Part shown: positions 1 through 7,569 of the stretch, piece by piece
Layout: every line of letters starts with the position of its first letter
Position numbering within the stretch: position 1 is the first letter of the stretch
Assembly (NCBI GenBank): GCA_900540475.1
Contig: UQGG01000018.1
Coordinates: 1-64,000, forward strand
Reading direction: 5' to 3'
Length of the DNA stretch: 64,000 nucleotides
Source of the DNA: an uncultured Robinsoniella sp.
GTDB lineage: Bacteria > Bacillota > Clostridia > Lachnospirales > Lachnospiraceae
Notes under the pieces: model-generated
The model's database searches: none
Seen by the model: the letters and a program-made list of their open reading frames with translations, nothing else
What the model was told of the DNA's origin: nothing
Program-made: the position numbers and the translations under genes

Positions 1-281
1 TGAACCGAGAAATGCATCAGGATTTCTCGGTGAATGCCCGCGTGCCGCCAAAAAGCGCTTCGGAAAGGTTAGAAAATACCAGTTCTGCGGCCAGCTGACG
101 GAGCCCATGCCAGTTTCCCACGCCCATCTTTTCGTACACTACCTATCATTTACAAAGCGTCCCTTAATCAGCAAAACCCAAATTTAGAGTTTTATAACCG
201 CATGGGCTCATTATGTTCTTGCTAAGTAAAGACCTGAATTGTTCGTAGTATATTTATAACCTGAAATTGTACGTTGTAGTA

Positions 282-309
282 TTAGAGCGTGTTTGAAAAT
301 CACTTCCTT
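282..309. repeat. Solo end of dispersed palindromic repeat
   Basis: The sequence TTAGAGCGTGTTTGAAAATC matches the terminal inverted repeat of the element at 5210-5373. No matching opposite end was found nearby, so this looks like a remnant. Confidence 0.6.
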
Positions 310-326
310 ACCTCAAGTATCCGCCA

Positions 327-378
327 AAAAAAGAAACACCTGACATGTATCATGCTTTTGCATTTACATGTCAAGTGC
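327..378 (-). terminator. Rho-independent terminator of the MATE gene
   Basis: Arms TGACATGTA (341-349) and TACATGTCA (365-373) form a hairpin. On the minus strand it is followed by a T-rich tract (the A run at 327-334 on the plus strand). It lies just after the MATE stop codon. Confidence 0.7.
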
Positions 379-401
379 TTCTCTAGTACTACATCCTGCC
401 T

Positions 402-1763
402 TTACCGGGTGACATTTCTGACCCACTTATAAGTACGATACCTCCACGTTGTAGCCGGAAGTTTTACAATCTCGTCGCTGAGCAATATGATATAGACCAC
501 AATTACTGGTGCTTTGAATACAAATGCGGCAATTGCTCCCAGGAAGATCGCAAAGCCCCACAGGGATATTAAATCCAGAATCAGCCCGAACCTGGTATCT
601 CCGCCTGCACGGAAAACCCCCACAACCATGGTGGTATTATATGCCTGAGCTATTACAAAATAAGACATGACAAACATCATCGCCCGTAAATATCCCTGTG
701 CCTGTTCACTCAGTGTCAGATTGGCTCTTACAATCGGTGATATGGTTAGAATAACACCTGCACCAACCACTCCCAATGCCAGTGACAGCTTCACAAATCG
801 TTTACCATAAAGCTTGGCAAGATCTTCCCTGCCTTCTCCTATGACCTTTCCTATCATAATCGCGGTTGCATTGGATAGCCCGAAAGTTACTACCATGGCA
901 AGCTGTTTTACTACCTGTGCCACGGAATTTGCTGCTACAGCAGGACTTCCCAGATGTCCGATAACCGCCGTTAACATAGAGACACCCAGTCCCCAGAACA
1001 TCTCATTTAAGACAACCGGCACTGCATATACCAGGAAATCTTTCATCAAAAGCTTATCTTTCACAAAGAAATCCTTTATGCGGAAACGAACCGTATGATT
1101 CATCTTTTTCGAGTAGAAAAGCACAATCACGAACTCGGTTATTCTTGCAATCAATGTGGCAAGTGCCGCACCCTTTATTCCCATTGCCGGAAATCCCAGC
1201 AGACCAAATATAAAAACGGCATTCAGTCCAACATTGACCATCAGGGAAACCATATATACAATCGTGGAAATGATTACCCGCTCGATACTTCTCATAATGT
1301 TCAGATAAACCAGTGTGGTAGCCGCAAATAAATAAGAAAATACGGTAATTCTTAAATATTCCACACCACCCTGGATTACATCCTGCTCTGACGTAAAGAT
1401 GTGCATGATCTGATAAGGAAATAGCAGTACCACAATCATAAACCCAGCCGCTACACAAAGTGCAATCCGCATAGAAATCCCCAGAATCTTTTCAATAGAC
1501 CGGGTGTCCTTTTTTCCCCAGTACTGAGCAGTTAAAACCGCCGCACCGGATGTCAGTCCAAAGAATACCAAAGTCATAATAAAGTATACCTGGCCCGCCA
1601 GAGACGATGCCGAAAGTGCCGTCTCACCCACTTTTCCAAGCATGATTACATCGGCAGAGGTTACACCGACATTAATCAGATTCTGCAGCGCCATGGGTAG
1701 AACCAGTGTGGCAACTAATTTGTAGAACTGTTTTTTTTCTTCTTTGCTGTTAATTTGATACAT
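402..1763 (-). CDS. MATE family efflux transporter
   Basis: The 453-residue protein is a multidrug and toxin extrusion (MATE) type exporter of the inner membrane, expected to use an ion gradient to expel cationic drugs or metabolites. About twelve hydrophobic segments are visible, arranged as two similar halves. The N-terminal stretch has the family pattern LVLPMALQNLIN followed by ADVIMLGKVG (about residues 17-47). The length is typical for the family. The start is well supported by GGGAGGGG just upstream of the ATG. It is transcribed alone, with a terminator right after it. The substrate cannot be told from sequence. Confidence 0.9.
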   Translation of the reverse strand: MYQINSKEEKKQFYKLVATLVLPMALQNLINVGVTSADVIMLGKVGETALSASSLAGQVYFIMTLVFFGLTSGAAVLTAQYWGKKDTRSIEKILGISMRIALCVAAGFMIVVLLFPYQIMHIFTSEQDVIQGGVEYLRITVFSYLFAATTLVYLNIMRSIERVIISTIVYMVSLMVNVGLNAVFIFGLLGFPAMGIKGAALATLIARITEFVIVLFYSKKMNHTVRFRIKDFFVKDKLLMKDFLVYAVPVVLNEMFWGLGVSMLTAVIGHLGSPAVAANSVAQVVKQLAMVVTFGLSNATAIMIGKVIGEGREDLAKLYGKRFVKLSLALGVVGAGVILTISPIVRANLTLSEQAQGYLRAMMFVMSYFVIAQAYNTTMVVGVFRAGGDTRFGLILDLISLWGFAIFLGAIAAFVFKAPVIVVYIILLSDEIVKLPATTWRYRTYKWVRNVTR

Positions 1764-1801
1764 AGCCCCTCCCTCGGATTAGTAGATTATTGAGTAAATA
1801 C

Positions 1802-1829
1802 TCTAAAGCATGTTTTCAAACATGCTCTA
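1802..1829. repeat. Mini palindrome made of two repeat ends
   Basis: TCTAAAGCATGTTTTCAAACATGCTCTA is two back-to-back copies of the terminal motif of the dispersed repeat family, with no interior. It lies upstream of the MATE gene. Confidence 0.55.
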
Positions 1830-1830
1830 T

Positions 1831-1883
1831 TAGTCCATAAAATTTGAATTCACAATAGATTGGGATTCAAGCTTTATGGACTA
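1831..1883. terminator. Long hairpin between gatB and MATE
   Basis: TAGTCCATAAA (1831-1841) pairs with TTTATGGACTA (1873-1883), and inner TTTGAAT pairs with ATTCAA. The hairpin lies beyond the gatB stop, so it may terminate the aspS-gat operon, although a clean T run is missing. It could equally be a second kind of palindromic repeat. Confidence 0.4.
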
Positions 1884-1925
1884 CTAGGCTATTATATCAA
1901 TGTTCTGACAAATTACAAGCTTTTT

Positions 1926-3371
1926 TTAAAGTGTACCGCCGCTTAATAGCTCTCTTAAAATACGGTTTACCGTCCCTGGATCTGCCTTTCCTTTCATGGC
2001 TTTCATCGTCTGCCCTACCAAGAATCCTATTGCTTTTTCTTTTCCGTTTTTATAATCGGTTACCGACTGGGGATTTCCGGCTGCAACCTCTGCAATGACG
2101 CTCCTTAATGCCCCTTCATCATTTACCGTCTTCAACCCATGTTCTTCTACATATAACACAGGATCAGCATCTTCATGGAAAATATGCTCAAATACCTCTT
2201 TGGCAACACTGCTGTTAATGGTGCCTGCCTCGGTAAGTTCTACCAGCTTCGCCAGGTTTTCCGGTGAAAACGTAATGTCTTCCGGTTCCCGGTTCTTTTC
2301 TTTCAGAAGTCTGAGTGTCTCTACCATGAGCCAGTTTGAAACCTTCTTGGGTTTCTTGCAGATTGCCGCTGCCGCTTCAAAAATATCAGCCATTTTTTTA
2401 GACGATGTTAAAATGCCAGCGTCATAATCCGGTATATCGAACTCTTTTTTATAGCGAAGCAGTTTTTCTGCGCGAAGCTCGGGCTGTGCTTCTTTTATTT
2501 TGTGAATCCACTCATCACTGATCAGGATTGGCGGCAGATCCGGGTCCGGAAAATAGCGGTAGTCTTTTGCATCTTCTTTGGATCGCATAGGATAAGAAGA
2601 TTCTTTATTGTCATCCCACCGCCTGGTTTCCTGAATTACACTTTTGCCTTCCTCCAGCAATTCGATCTGTCTGGCACGTTCTCCTTCAATTGCCCGTGCT
2701 ATAGCCTTAAAGGAATTCAGGTTTTTCATTTCTGTACGTGTGCCCAGTTTTTCTGTTCCGGCTTCTCTTACAGACAAGTTGACATCCGCCCTCATGGACC
2801 CCTCCTGCAGTTTACAATCCGAGGCTCCAAGATATTGAATCATCAGCCGCAGTTTTTCCAGATAAGCAATTACTTCCCGTGCTGTTCTCATATCCGGCTC
2901 GGATACGATTTCTATCAGAGGCACCCCGCTTCTATTATAATCCACCAGTGAACAGTCTTCCCATTCGTCATGAATCAGTTTTCCCGCATCCTCTTCCATA
3001 TGAATTTCATGGATTCCAACGGTTTTCTTTCCGCTCTCCGTTTCAATCTCGATTCCACCATCATAGCAGATTGGCAGATACAGTTGTGAGATCTGGTAGT
3101 TCTGTGGATTATCGGGATAAAAATAATTTTTACGGTCAAATTTACAATACTGGTTGATCTTACAATTTGCAGCTAGCCCCACCGCCATGGCATACTCCAC
3201 TACCTGTTTATTCAGAACCGGCAGACTTCCAGGCATTCCCGCACAAACCGGGCAGGTATGGGTATTGGGTGCACCCCCAAATGCTGTCCGGCAGGAACAG
3301 AAAATTTTCGTTTCGGTAGCCAATTCCACATGGACTTCCAGTCCGATTACGGTTTCATACTGTTTACTCAT
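1926..3371 (-). CDS. gatB: Asp/Glu-tRNA amidotransferase subunit B
   Basis: GatB is the kinase and tRNA-binding subunit of the GatCAB amidotransferase. The complex converts misacylated Glu-tRNA(Gln) or Asp-tRNA(Asn) to the amide in the cytoplasm. The protein begins with the family motif ETVIGLEVHVEL and has the Cys cluster FCSC...CPVC near residues 29-44, followed by the GatB core and a C-terminal YqeY-like tail. The full length of 481 residues is normal. The start is taken at 3371, where ATGA overlaps the gatA stop with GAGGAG just before it; an ATG two codons upstream is less well placed. It is the last gene of aspS-gatC-gatA-gatB. Confidence 0.96.
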   Translation of the reverse strand: MSKQYETVIGLEVHVELATETKIFCSCRTAFGGAPNTHTCPVCAGMPGSLPVLNKQVVEYAMAVGLAANCKINQYCKFDRKNYFYPDNPQNYQISQLYLPICYDGGIEIETESGKKTVGIHEIHMEEDAGKLIHDEWEDCSLVDYNRSGVPLIEIVSEPDMRTAREVIAYLEKLRLMIQYLGASDCKLQEGSMRADVNLSVREAGTEKLGTRTEMKNLNSFKAIARAIEGERARQIELLEEGKSVIQETRRWDDNKESSYPMRSKEDAKDYRYFPDPDLPPILISDEWIHKIKEAQPELRAEKLLRYKKEFDIPDYDAGILTSSKKMADIFEAAAAICKKPKKVSNWLMVETLRLLKEKNREPEDITFSPENLAKLVELTEAGTINSSVAKEVFEHIFHEDADPVLYVEEHGLKTVNDEGALRSVIAEVAAGNPQSVTDYKNGKEKAIGFLVGQTMKAMKGKADPGTVNRILRELLSGGTL

Positions 3372-4849
3372 GGGCACTTCTCCTCAATTCGTACCATCTG
3401 AGGCGCTTCATAAGTTCTGCTCTGTTCAAAACTGTAAGCTGCCCGGATGATTTTTTTCTCTTCAAAACAATTTCCTATCAACTGAACTCCTATGGGTAAC
3501 CCCTGCGTATCCTTACCGCAAGGTACTGAAATTCCGGGAAGTCCTGCCATGTTTACTGAAATTGTATAGATATCCCCCAGATACATTTTCAGCGGATCCG
3601 CAAGGCTTTCCCCAAGCATTGGTGCTGCAGATGGCGCCGTGGGTCCCAGAATAACGTCATACTTTTGAAATGCCGCATCGAATGTCTGTTTCATCAAAGC
3701 CTTAGTGCGGAGTGCCTTCAGATAATATGCATCGTAATATCCGGAGCTTAATACAAAGGAACCCAGCATAATACGCCTTTTCACCTCAGTTCCAAAGCCC
3801 TGGGAACGGCTTTTCTTATACATATCATGCAGCCCCTGATATTCCGGCGCCCGGTATCCGTATTTCACTCCGTCGAACCTGGATAGGTTGGAACTTGCCT
3901 CTGCTGAAGCAATGACATAATAAGCAGGCACAGCATATTCCACCAGCTTTAAGTCAAATTCCTCCACGACTGCTCCCTTTTTCCGAAGTACATCTGCCAC
4001 CTTTAGAACAGCCTCCTTCACCTGGCTATCCAGTCCCTTACCCAGATAATCTGCCGGTATTCCAATGCGCATGCCCTTTAGATCCTCTCTTAGTGCGGAT
4101 GTAAAATCATAACTTTCCCTGAGGACGGACGTACTGTCTTTTTTGTCATAGGAAGCCACAGTCTCCAGAATAGCTGCACAGTCAGATACATCCTTTGCTA
4201 CCGGACCGATTTGATCCAGTGAGGAACCATAGGCGATCAGTCCGTATCTTGAAACAGTTCCGTAAGTGGGCTTTAGCCCCGTAACTCCACAGTATGAACT
4301 GGGCTGGCGGATAGATCCCCCGGTATCCGAACCAAGTGCGAAGAAACATTCCTCTGCTGACACTGCTGCACAGGACCCTCCCGAGGAACCTCCCGGAACA
4401 TGCCGGAAATTCCAGGGATTTCTGGTAACGCCAAATGCTGACGTCTCTGTGGTGCTTCCCATAGCAAACTCATCCATATTTGTTTTTCCCAAAACAATCA
4501 CGCCTGCTTCTTCCAGGTTAGAAATTGCCTGGGCAGAATATCCGGGAACAAACTTCTCCAGCATCTTTGAACTGCAGGTTGTGGGAATCCCTTTAGTGCA
4601 GATATTATCCTTTATGGCTGCCGGCACTCCCGCCAGAGGTCCCTTCAGCCTTCCTGCATCAATCTCTTTTTGTACCTCATCTGCCCTATGCAGTGCCCCT
4701 TCTCTATCCACAGACACATAGGCATGCACCTTATCTTCTATTTCACTGATCTGCGCCAGCGATGCACAAACGGCTTCTTTCACAGATATTTCTTTTTGCT
4801 TAATCTTTTTTCCCAGTTCCAGGGCTGTCAGACTTTTTATACTCACCAT
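3368..4849 (-). CDS. gatA: Asp/Glu-tRNA amidotransferase subunit A
   Basis: GatA is the glutaminase subunit of GatCAB. It releases ammonia from glutamine and channels it to GatB. The amidase-signature triad is visible: Lys80 (AAIKDN), Ser155 in GGSSGGS and Ser179 in DTGGSIRQP. At 493 residues it is full length. The start has GGAGATTTAT before the ATG. It overlaps gatB by four bases (ATGA), which suggests translational coupling, and follows gatC by 32 bases. Confidence 0.97.
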   Translation of the reverse strand: MVSIKSLTALELGKKIKQKEISVKEAVCASLAQISEIEDKVHAYVSVDREGALHRADEVQKEIDAGRLKGPLAGVPAAIKDNICTKGIPTTCSSKMLEKFVPGYSAQAISNLEEAGVIVLGKTNMDEFAMGSTTETSAFGVTRNPWNFRHVPGGSSGGSCAAVSAEECFFALGSDTGGSIRQPSSYCGVTGLKPTYGTVSRYGLIAYGSSLDQIGPVAKDVSDCAAILETVASYDKKDSTSVLRESYDFTSALREDLKGMRIGIPADYLGKGLDSQVKEAVLKVADVLRKKGAVVEEFDLKLVEYAVPAYYVIASAEASSNLSRFDGVKYGYRAPEYQGLHDMYKKSRSQGFGTEVKRRIMLGSFVLSSGYYDAYYLKALRTKALMKQTFDAAFQKYDVILGPTAPSAAPMLGESLADPLKMYLGDIYTISVNMAGLPGISVPCGKDTQGLPIGVQLIGNCFEEKKIIRAAYSFEQSRTYEAPQMVRIEEKCP

Positions 4850-4881
4850 ATAAATCTCCTCTCACTATAACGGACTTTGTC

Positions 4882-5175
4882 TTATTCCACGGTCTTCGGT
4901 ACTTTAAACATGCTGTCCTTCTGCTCCGGAGCATTCGCCAGTATCTGTTCTCTTTTATCTCCATTTTCCACCTGATCCTCACGGAATACATTGTGAATGG
5001 AAAATACATGAGACATAGGCTCTACGTTAGCCGTGTCCAGCTCATTCAATTTATCAATATAATCCAGCATGCTGTTCATATCCTTTTTCGCCTGCTCTTT
5101 TTCTTCCGGGGACAATTCCAGTTTCGCCAGAATCCCAACATATTCGATTGTTTCGTCATTGATCTTATTTGCCAT
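4882..5175 (-). CDS. gatC: Asp/Glu-tRNA amidotransferase subunit C
   Basis: GatC is the small clamp subunit that wraps the GatA-GatB interface. The 97-residue protein has the family layout: an N-terminal helix with ETIEYVGILAKLELSPEE, then DMNSMLDYIDKLNELDTANVEP, and the C-terminal FREDQV segment. The ribosome binding site AAAGGAATTAAT precedes the ATG. A full copy of the dispersed palindromic repeat separates it from aspS upstream. Confidence 0.95.
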   Translation of the reverse strand: MANKINDETIEYVGILAKLELSPEEKEQAKKDMNSMLDYIDKLNELDTANVEPMSHVFSIHNVFREDQVENGDKREQILANAPEQKDSMFKVPKTVE

Positions 5176-5209
5176 ATTAATTCCTTTCTTTCTCTGAAAT
5201 ACGACGCTC

Positions 5210-5373
5210 TAGAGCGTGTTTTAAAATTGCTTTCTGGCAGCTGTGCGTCACACTTTGTGGGAGATTTGTCCCGGATGAAGGGCGCGTAGCGGGCTACGTA
5301 ACCTGAATTCGGGGCAAATATACCGCAAAGTGGGGCGTGCAGATGACGGGAATGAATTTTCAAACACGCTCTA
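5210..5373. repeat. Full-length dispersed palindromic element (164 bp)
   Basis: The left end starts TAGAGCGTGTTTTAAAATT and the right end is TTTTCAAACACGCTCTA. The arms remain complementary inward (TCACACTTTG against CAAAGTGGGGCG; ATTTGTCCCGGATGAAG against CTGAATTCGGGGCAAAT) to the centre GCGTAGCGGGCTACGT, so the whole unit can fold as one hairpin. It has no coding capacity, as expected of a non-autonomous MITE-like element. It sits inside the aspS-gatC gap and its right end forms the aspS stop codon. Confidence 0.8.
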
Positions 5374-6702
5374 AGGTTCAAGTCTGGATAAATCTCTGGG
5401 GAAAAGAGTTGTTTCCCTTACATTATCCTCATCCAGAAGCTTCATTGTAAGTCTCTCCAGACCGATTCCCAGTCCGCCATGTGGCGGCATGCCATGTTTA
5501 AAAGTGTCCAGATATTGTTCCAGGCCTTCCTCCGACATTCCCTTTGCAGCTATTTTATCTGTCAGCATCTGATAATCATGAATGCGCTGGCCTCCCGTTG
5601 TTATTTCCATCCCTTTAAACAATAAATCAAAGCTTAAGGTAAATCTGGTATCCGCCGGATCATCCTTTGCATAAAAGGGACGCTTTTTGGAAGGATAATG
5701 GGTTACAAATACAAAGTCAGCGTCAAACTCTTCTTTAAAATATCTTCCAATCAAAATCTCCTCTTCCGGTTCCAGGTCAAATGGATTCCTGATTTTCCGC
5801 TGGTATTTTTCTGAAACCAGTTTCTTTGCTTCCTCAAACCGCACTGCCGGGATCTGTTCCACATTTGGAAGTGTGATGCCCAGGATTTGAATTTCCCTGG
5901 CATAATCCTTTTTTAATAGCCTCATGGTATACTGTAAAAATCCGGTTTCCATTTCCATAATGTCTTCAAAACTGTCGATATAACCCATTTCAAAATCCAG
6001 ACTGGTGTATTCGTTCAGATGGCGTTTTGTATTATGTTTTTCGGCACGGAATACCGGTGCTGTCTCAAAAACCCGGTCAAATACCCCGACCATCATCTGC
6101 TTATACAACTGAGGGCTTTGTGCCAGAACGGCAGGCCTGTGAAAGTAATCCAGTTTAAAAATATTGGAGCCTCCCTCCGCGCCTTTTGCCCCAATCTTAG
6201 GCGTTCTGATTTCGGTAAATCCCTCTTCATACAGGAAATCCCGGAATCCCCTTACAAGACCTTCCTGAATTTTAAATTTAGCTCTTTCTCTGATATTTCG
6301 AAGCGAAATGGGTCGCATGTTCAGCTTAGCTTCCAGAGAAGTATTCATTTTCCATTTGGAAATAGGCAGCGGAAGTGCTTCTGCAGGCTCGCTTAAAATC
6401 CGAAAACTGCTGATCCTGATCTCAAATCCCCAAGGTGCCCGTTCTTCTGATCTGACCACTCCGGTCACTTCCATGGCTGCTGCTTCCCGCAAGTCCTTAA
6501 AATTTCCAGCCGTCAGACCTTTTTCAAATACACATTGCAGCAGGCCTTCTCTTTTTCTCAATACCACAAAGGCTACCTCTCCCATATCACGTATGGTATG
6601 CACGGTACCATTTACCACAACTTGCCTGCCCTCATATTCTTCTGCCGACAGGCTGCTGATCTCCAATGCTTCTTTTTTCATGACTCCAGTTAAAAATTCC
6701 AT
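5371..6702 (-). CDS. aspS: Aspartyl-tRNA synthetase, archaeal/non-discriminating type
   Basis: This class IIb synthetase charges tRNA with aspartate. The 443-residue protein has an N-terminal OB-fold anticodon domain (about residues 20-105) and a catalytic core with QSPQLYKQ, motif 2 FRAEKHNTKRHLNEYTSLD and motif 3 GIGLERL. It lacks the large GAD insertion of the usual ~590-residue bacterial enzyme, so it resembles the archaeal type. Placement with gatCAB suggests it makes Asp-tRNA(Asn) for transamidation; this is inferred from context. The start has AAAGGGG upstream. The TAG stop lies in the end of a palindromic repeat. A T-box leader precedes the gene. Confidence 0.93.
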   Translation of the reverse strand: MEFLTGVMKKEALEISSLSAEEYEGRQVVVNGTVHTIRDMGEVAFVVLRKREGLLQCVFEKGLTAGNFKDLREAAAMEVTGVVRSEERAPWGFEIRISSFRILSEPAEALPLPISKWKMNTSLEAKLNMRPISLRNIRERAKFKIQEGLVRGFRDFLYEEGFTEIRTPKIGAKGAEGGSNIFKLDYFHRPAVLAQSPQLYKQMMVGVFDRVFETAPVFRAEKHNTKRHLNEYTSLDFEMGYIDSFEDIMEMETGFLQYTMRLLKKDYAREIQILGITLPNVEQIPAVRFEEAKKLVSEKYQRKIRNPFDLEPEEEILIGRYFKEEFDADFVFVTHYPSKKRPFYAKDDPADTRFTLSFDLLFKGMEITTGGQRIHDYQMLTDKIAAKGMSEEGLEQYLDTFKHGMPPHGGLGIGLERLTMKLLDEDNVRETTLFPRDLSRLEP

Positions 6703-6728
6703 AATATACCCCTTTCTTTACATATACG

Positions 6729-6842
6729 GTCGAACAGCCAATTATGGAAAAAACTGCCGCAGGGGGTCAGAGAACGCAGACTTAGCCTGTAATTCCCATT
6801 CGCACCTTTGCGACAGTTTTTTTTCAATTGTTATTCGACGTC
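6729..6842. repeat. Long imperfect inverted repeat in the aspS leader
   Basis: AAAAAACTGCCGCAGGG (from about 6748) faces CCTTTGCGACAGTTTTTT (ending near 6823), and the arms extend outward to CGAACAG and TTCG. The loop on the minus strand contains a small TCGCA-AAGG-TGCGA hairpin. It lies between the T-box terminator and aspS. It may be an RNA structure or another palindromic element; no known riboswitch was recognised. Confidence 0.4.
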
Positions 6843-6847
6843 AGTTA

Positions 6848-6941
6848 TAGGGCGTGTTTGAAAAATGCTTTCTGACCGCTGTGCATCACAGTTTGAAGTG
6901 TGACGCGCAGATGGCGGGTTTGATTTTTCAAATGCGCTCTG
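6848..6941. repeat. Short copy of the dispersed palindromic element (94 bp)
   Basis: It starts TAGGGCGTGTTTGAAAAATG and ends TTTTTCAAATGCGCTCTGG. The two arms meet at GCATCACAGTTTGAAGTGTGACGC without the central segment seen in the 164-bp copy. It lies in the transcribed leader of aspS. Confidence 0.7.
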
Positions 6942-6981
6942 GTTCGAAAGCTTTCCCGGAACTGCTTTATTGCAGCCACGC

Positions 6982-7267
6982 AAAAAGTCCCGGAATACTT
7001 TCGTATTCCGGGACGGGATTATTATATTCCCGCGGTACCACCCGCGTTACAGATACAGCTGCTGCAATATCTGTCTCTCTAATACACTTAACGCGTGCTA
7101 CGTACTGACCTACTGTGATAAGCGAAATAAAACTTATCCTTCAACCAGTCTGCTCCAGAGTGTTCCCTATTTGTTCTTTCCCTTAAACAGCGCTCTCAGT
7201 CGGTGACGCCGTATTCCTGTCAAGTTTCAGTAACAAGAGTCTCTTTCTATGCATTTGCTTTATTAAT
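6982..7267 (-). promoter_or_regulatory. T-box leader of the aspS-gatCAB operon
   Basis: On the minus strand the T-box core GGTGGTACCGCG is at 7031-7042. It is followed by a perfect terminator stem (GTCCCGGAATAC pairing with GTATTCCGGGAC, 6987-7014) and a T run at 6982-6986. Stem III (ACAGATA/TATCTGT) is at 7049-7074. Stem I closes with TGAAACTT against AAGTTTTA, and the 3' side of its internal loop reads TTGAAGGAT. The most likely specifier is GAU (Asp, 7136-7138), which fits the synthetase; this codon assignment is by eye. Uncharged tRNA should favour antitermination and expression. Confidence 0.9.
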
Positions 7268-7272
7268 GACCG

Positions 7273-7301
7273 ATTCTAACACAGAATATTTAATAATGCA
7301 A
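7273..7301 (-). promoter_or_regulatory. Sigma-A promoter of the aspS-gat operon
   Basis: On the minus strand TTGCAT (7296-7301) and TAGAAT (7273-7278) are separated by 17 bases. This places the transcript start just before the T-box leader. Confidence 0.7.
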
Positions 7302-7569
7302 GGGGTTTTTTATATTTTTTAAATATATTTTTATAATCAGGGAAAAACAAGCGCTTTTCCAGGCAACCTTGAAAACCTATTTACAAACCACACCGTTTTA
7401 TGGTAACATAAAGCCATTGTTTTAAAGCTTGCTAACTTGCTATGGTTTTTCTAACAGTTCATCCTTCTTTCGTCCTTCGGAATATCAGCGCTGCGTTACA
7501 TAAATACGCTGTACTGTACCTGTCCGTCTTCGGAAGAAACACAATATTATCTTTAAAGGAGATGTCATA

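Larger units (their letters stand above)
1..401. other. Intergenic region with hairpins, no convincing gene
   Basis: No supported gene lies in the first 401 bases. A perfect 10-bp hairpin (ACCGAGAAAT, bases 4-13, pairing with 22-31) is present. A separate 10-bp inverted repeat pairs GAGCCCATGC at 101-110 with 200-209. A 36-codon minus-strand ORF runs from 127 to 17 and its stop lies in the loop of the first hairpin; it has no clear ribosome binding site. A solo end of the dispersed palindromic repeat and a terminator follow. Confidence 0.5.
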
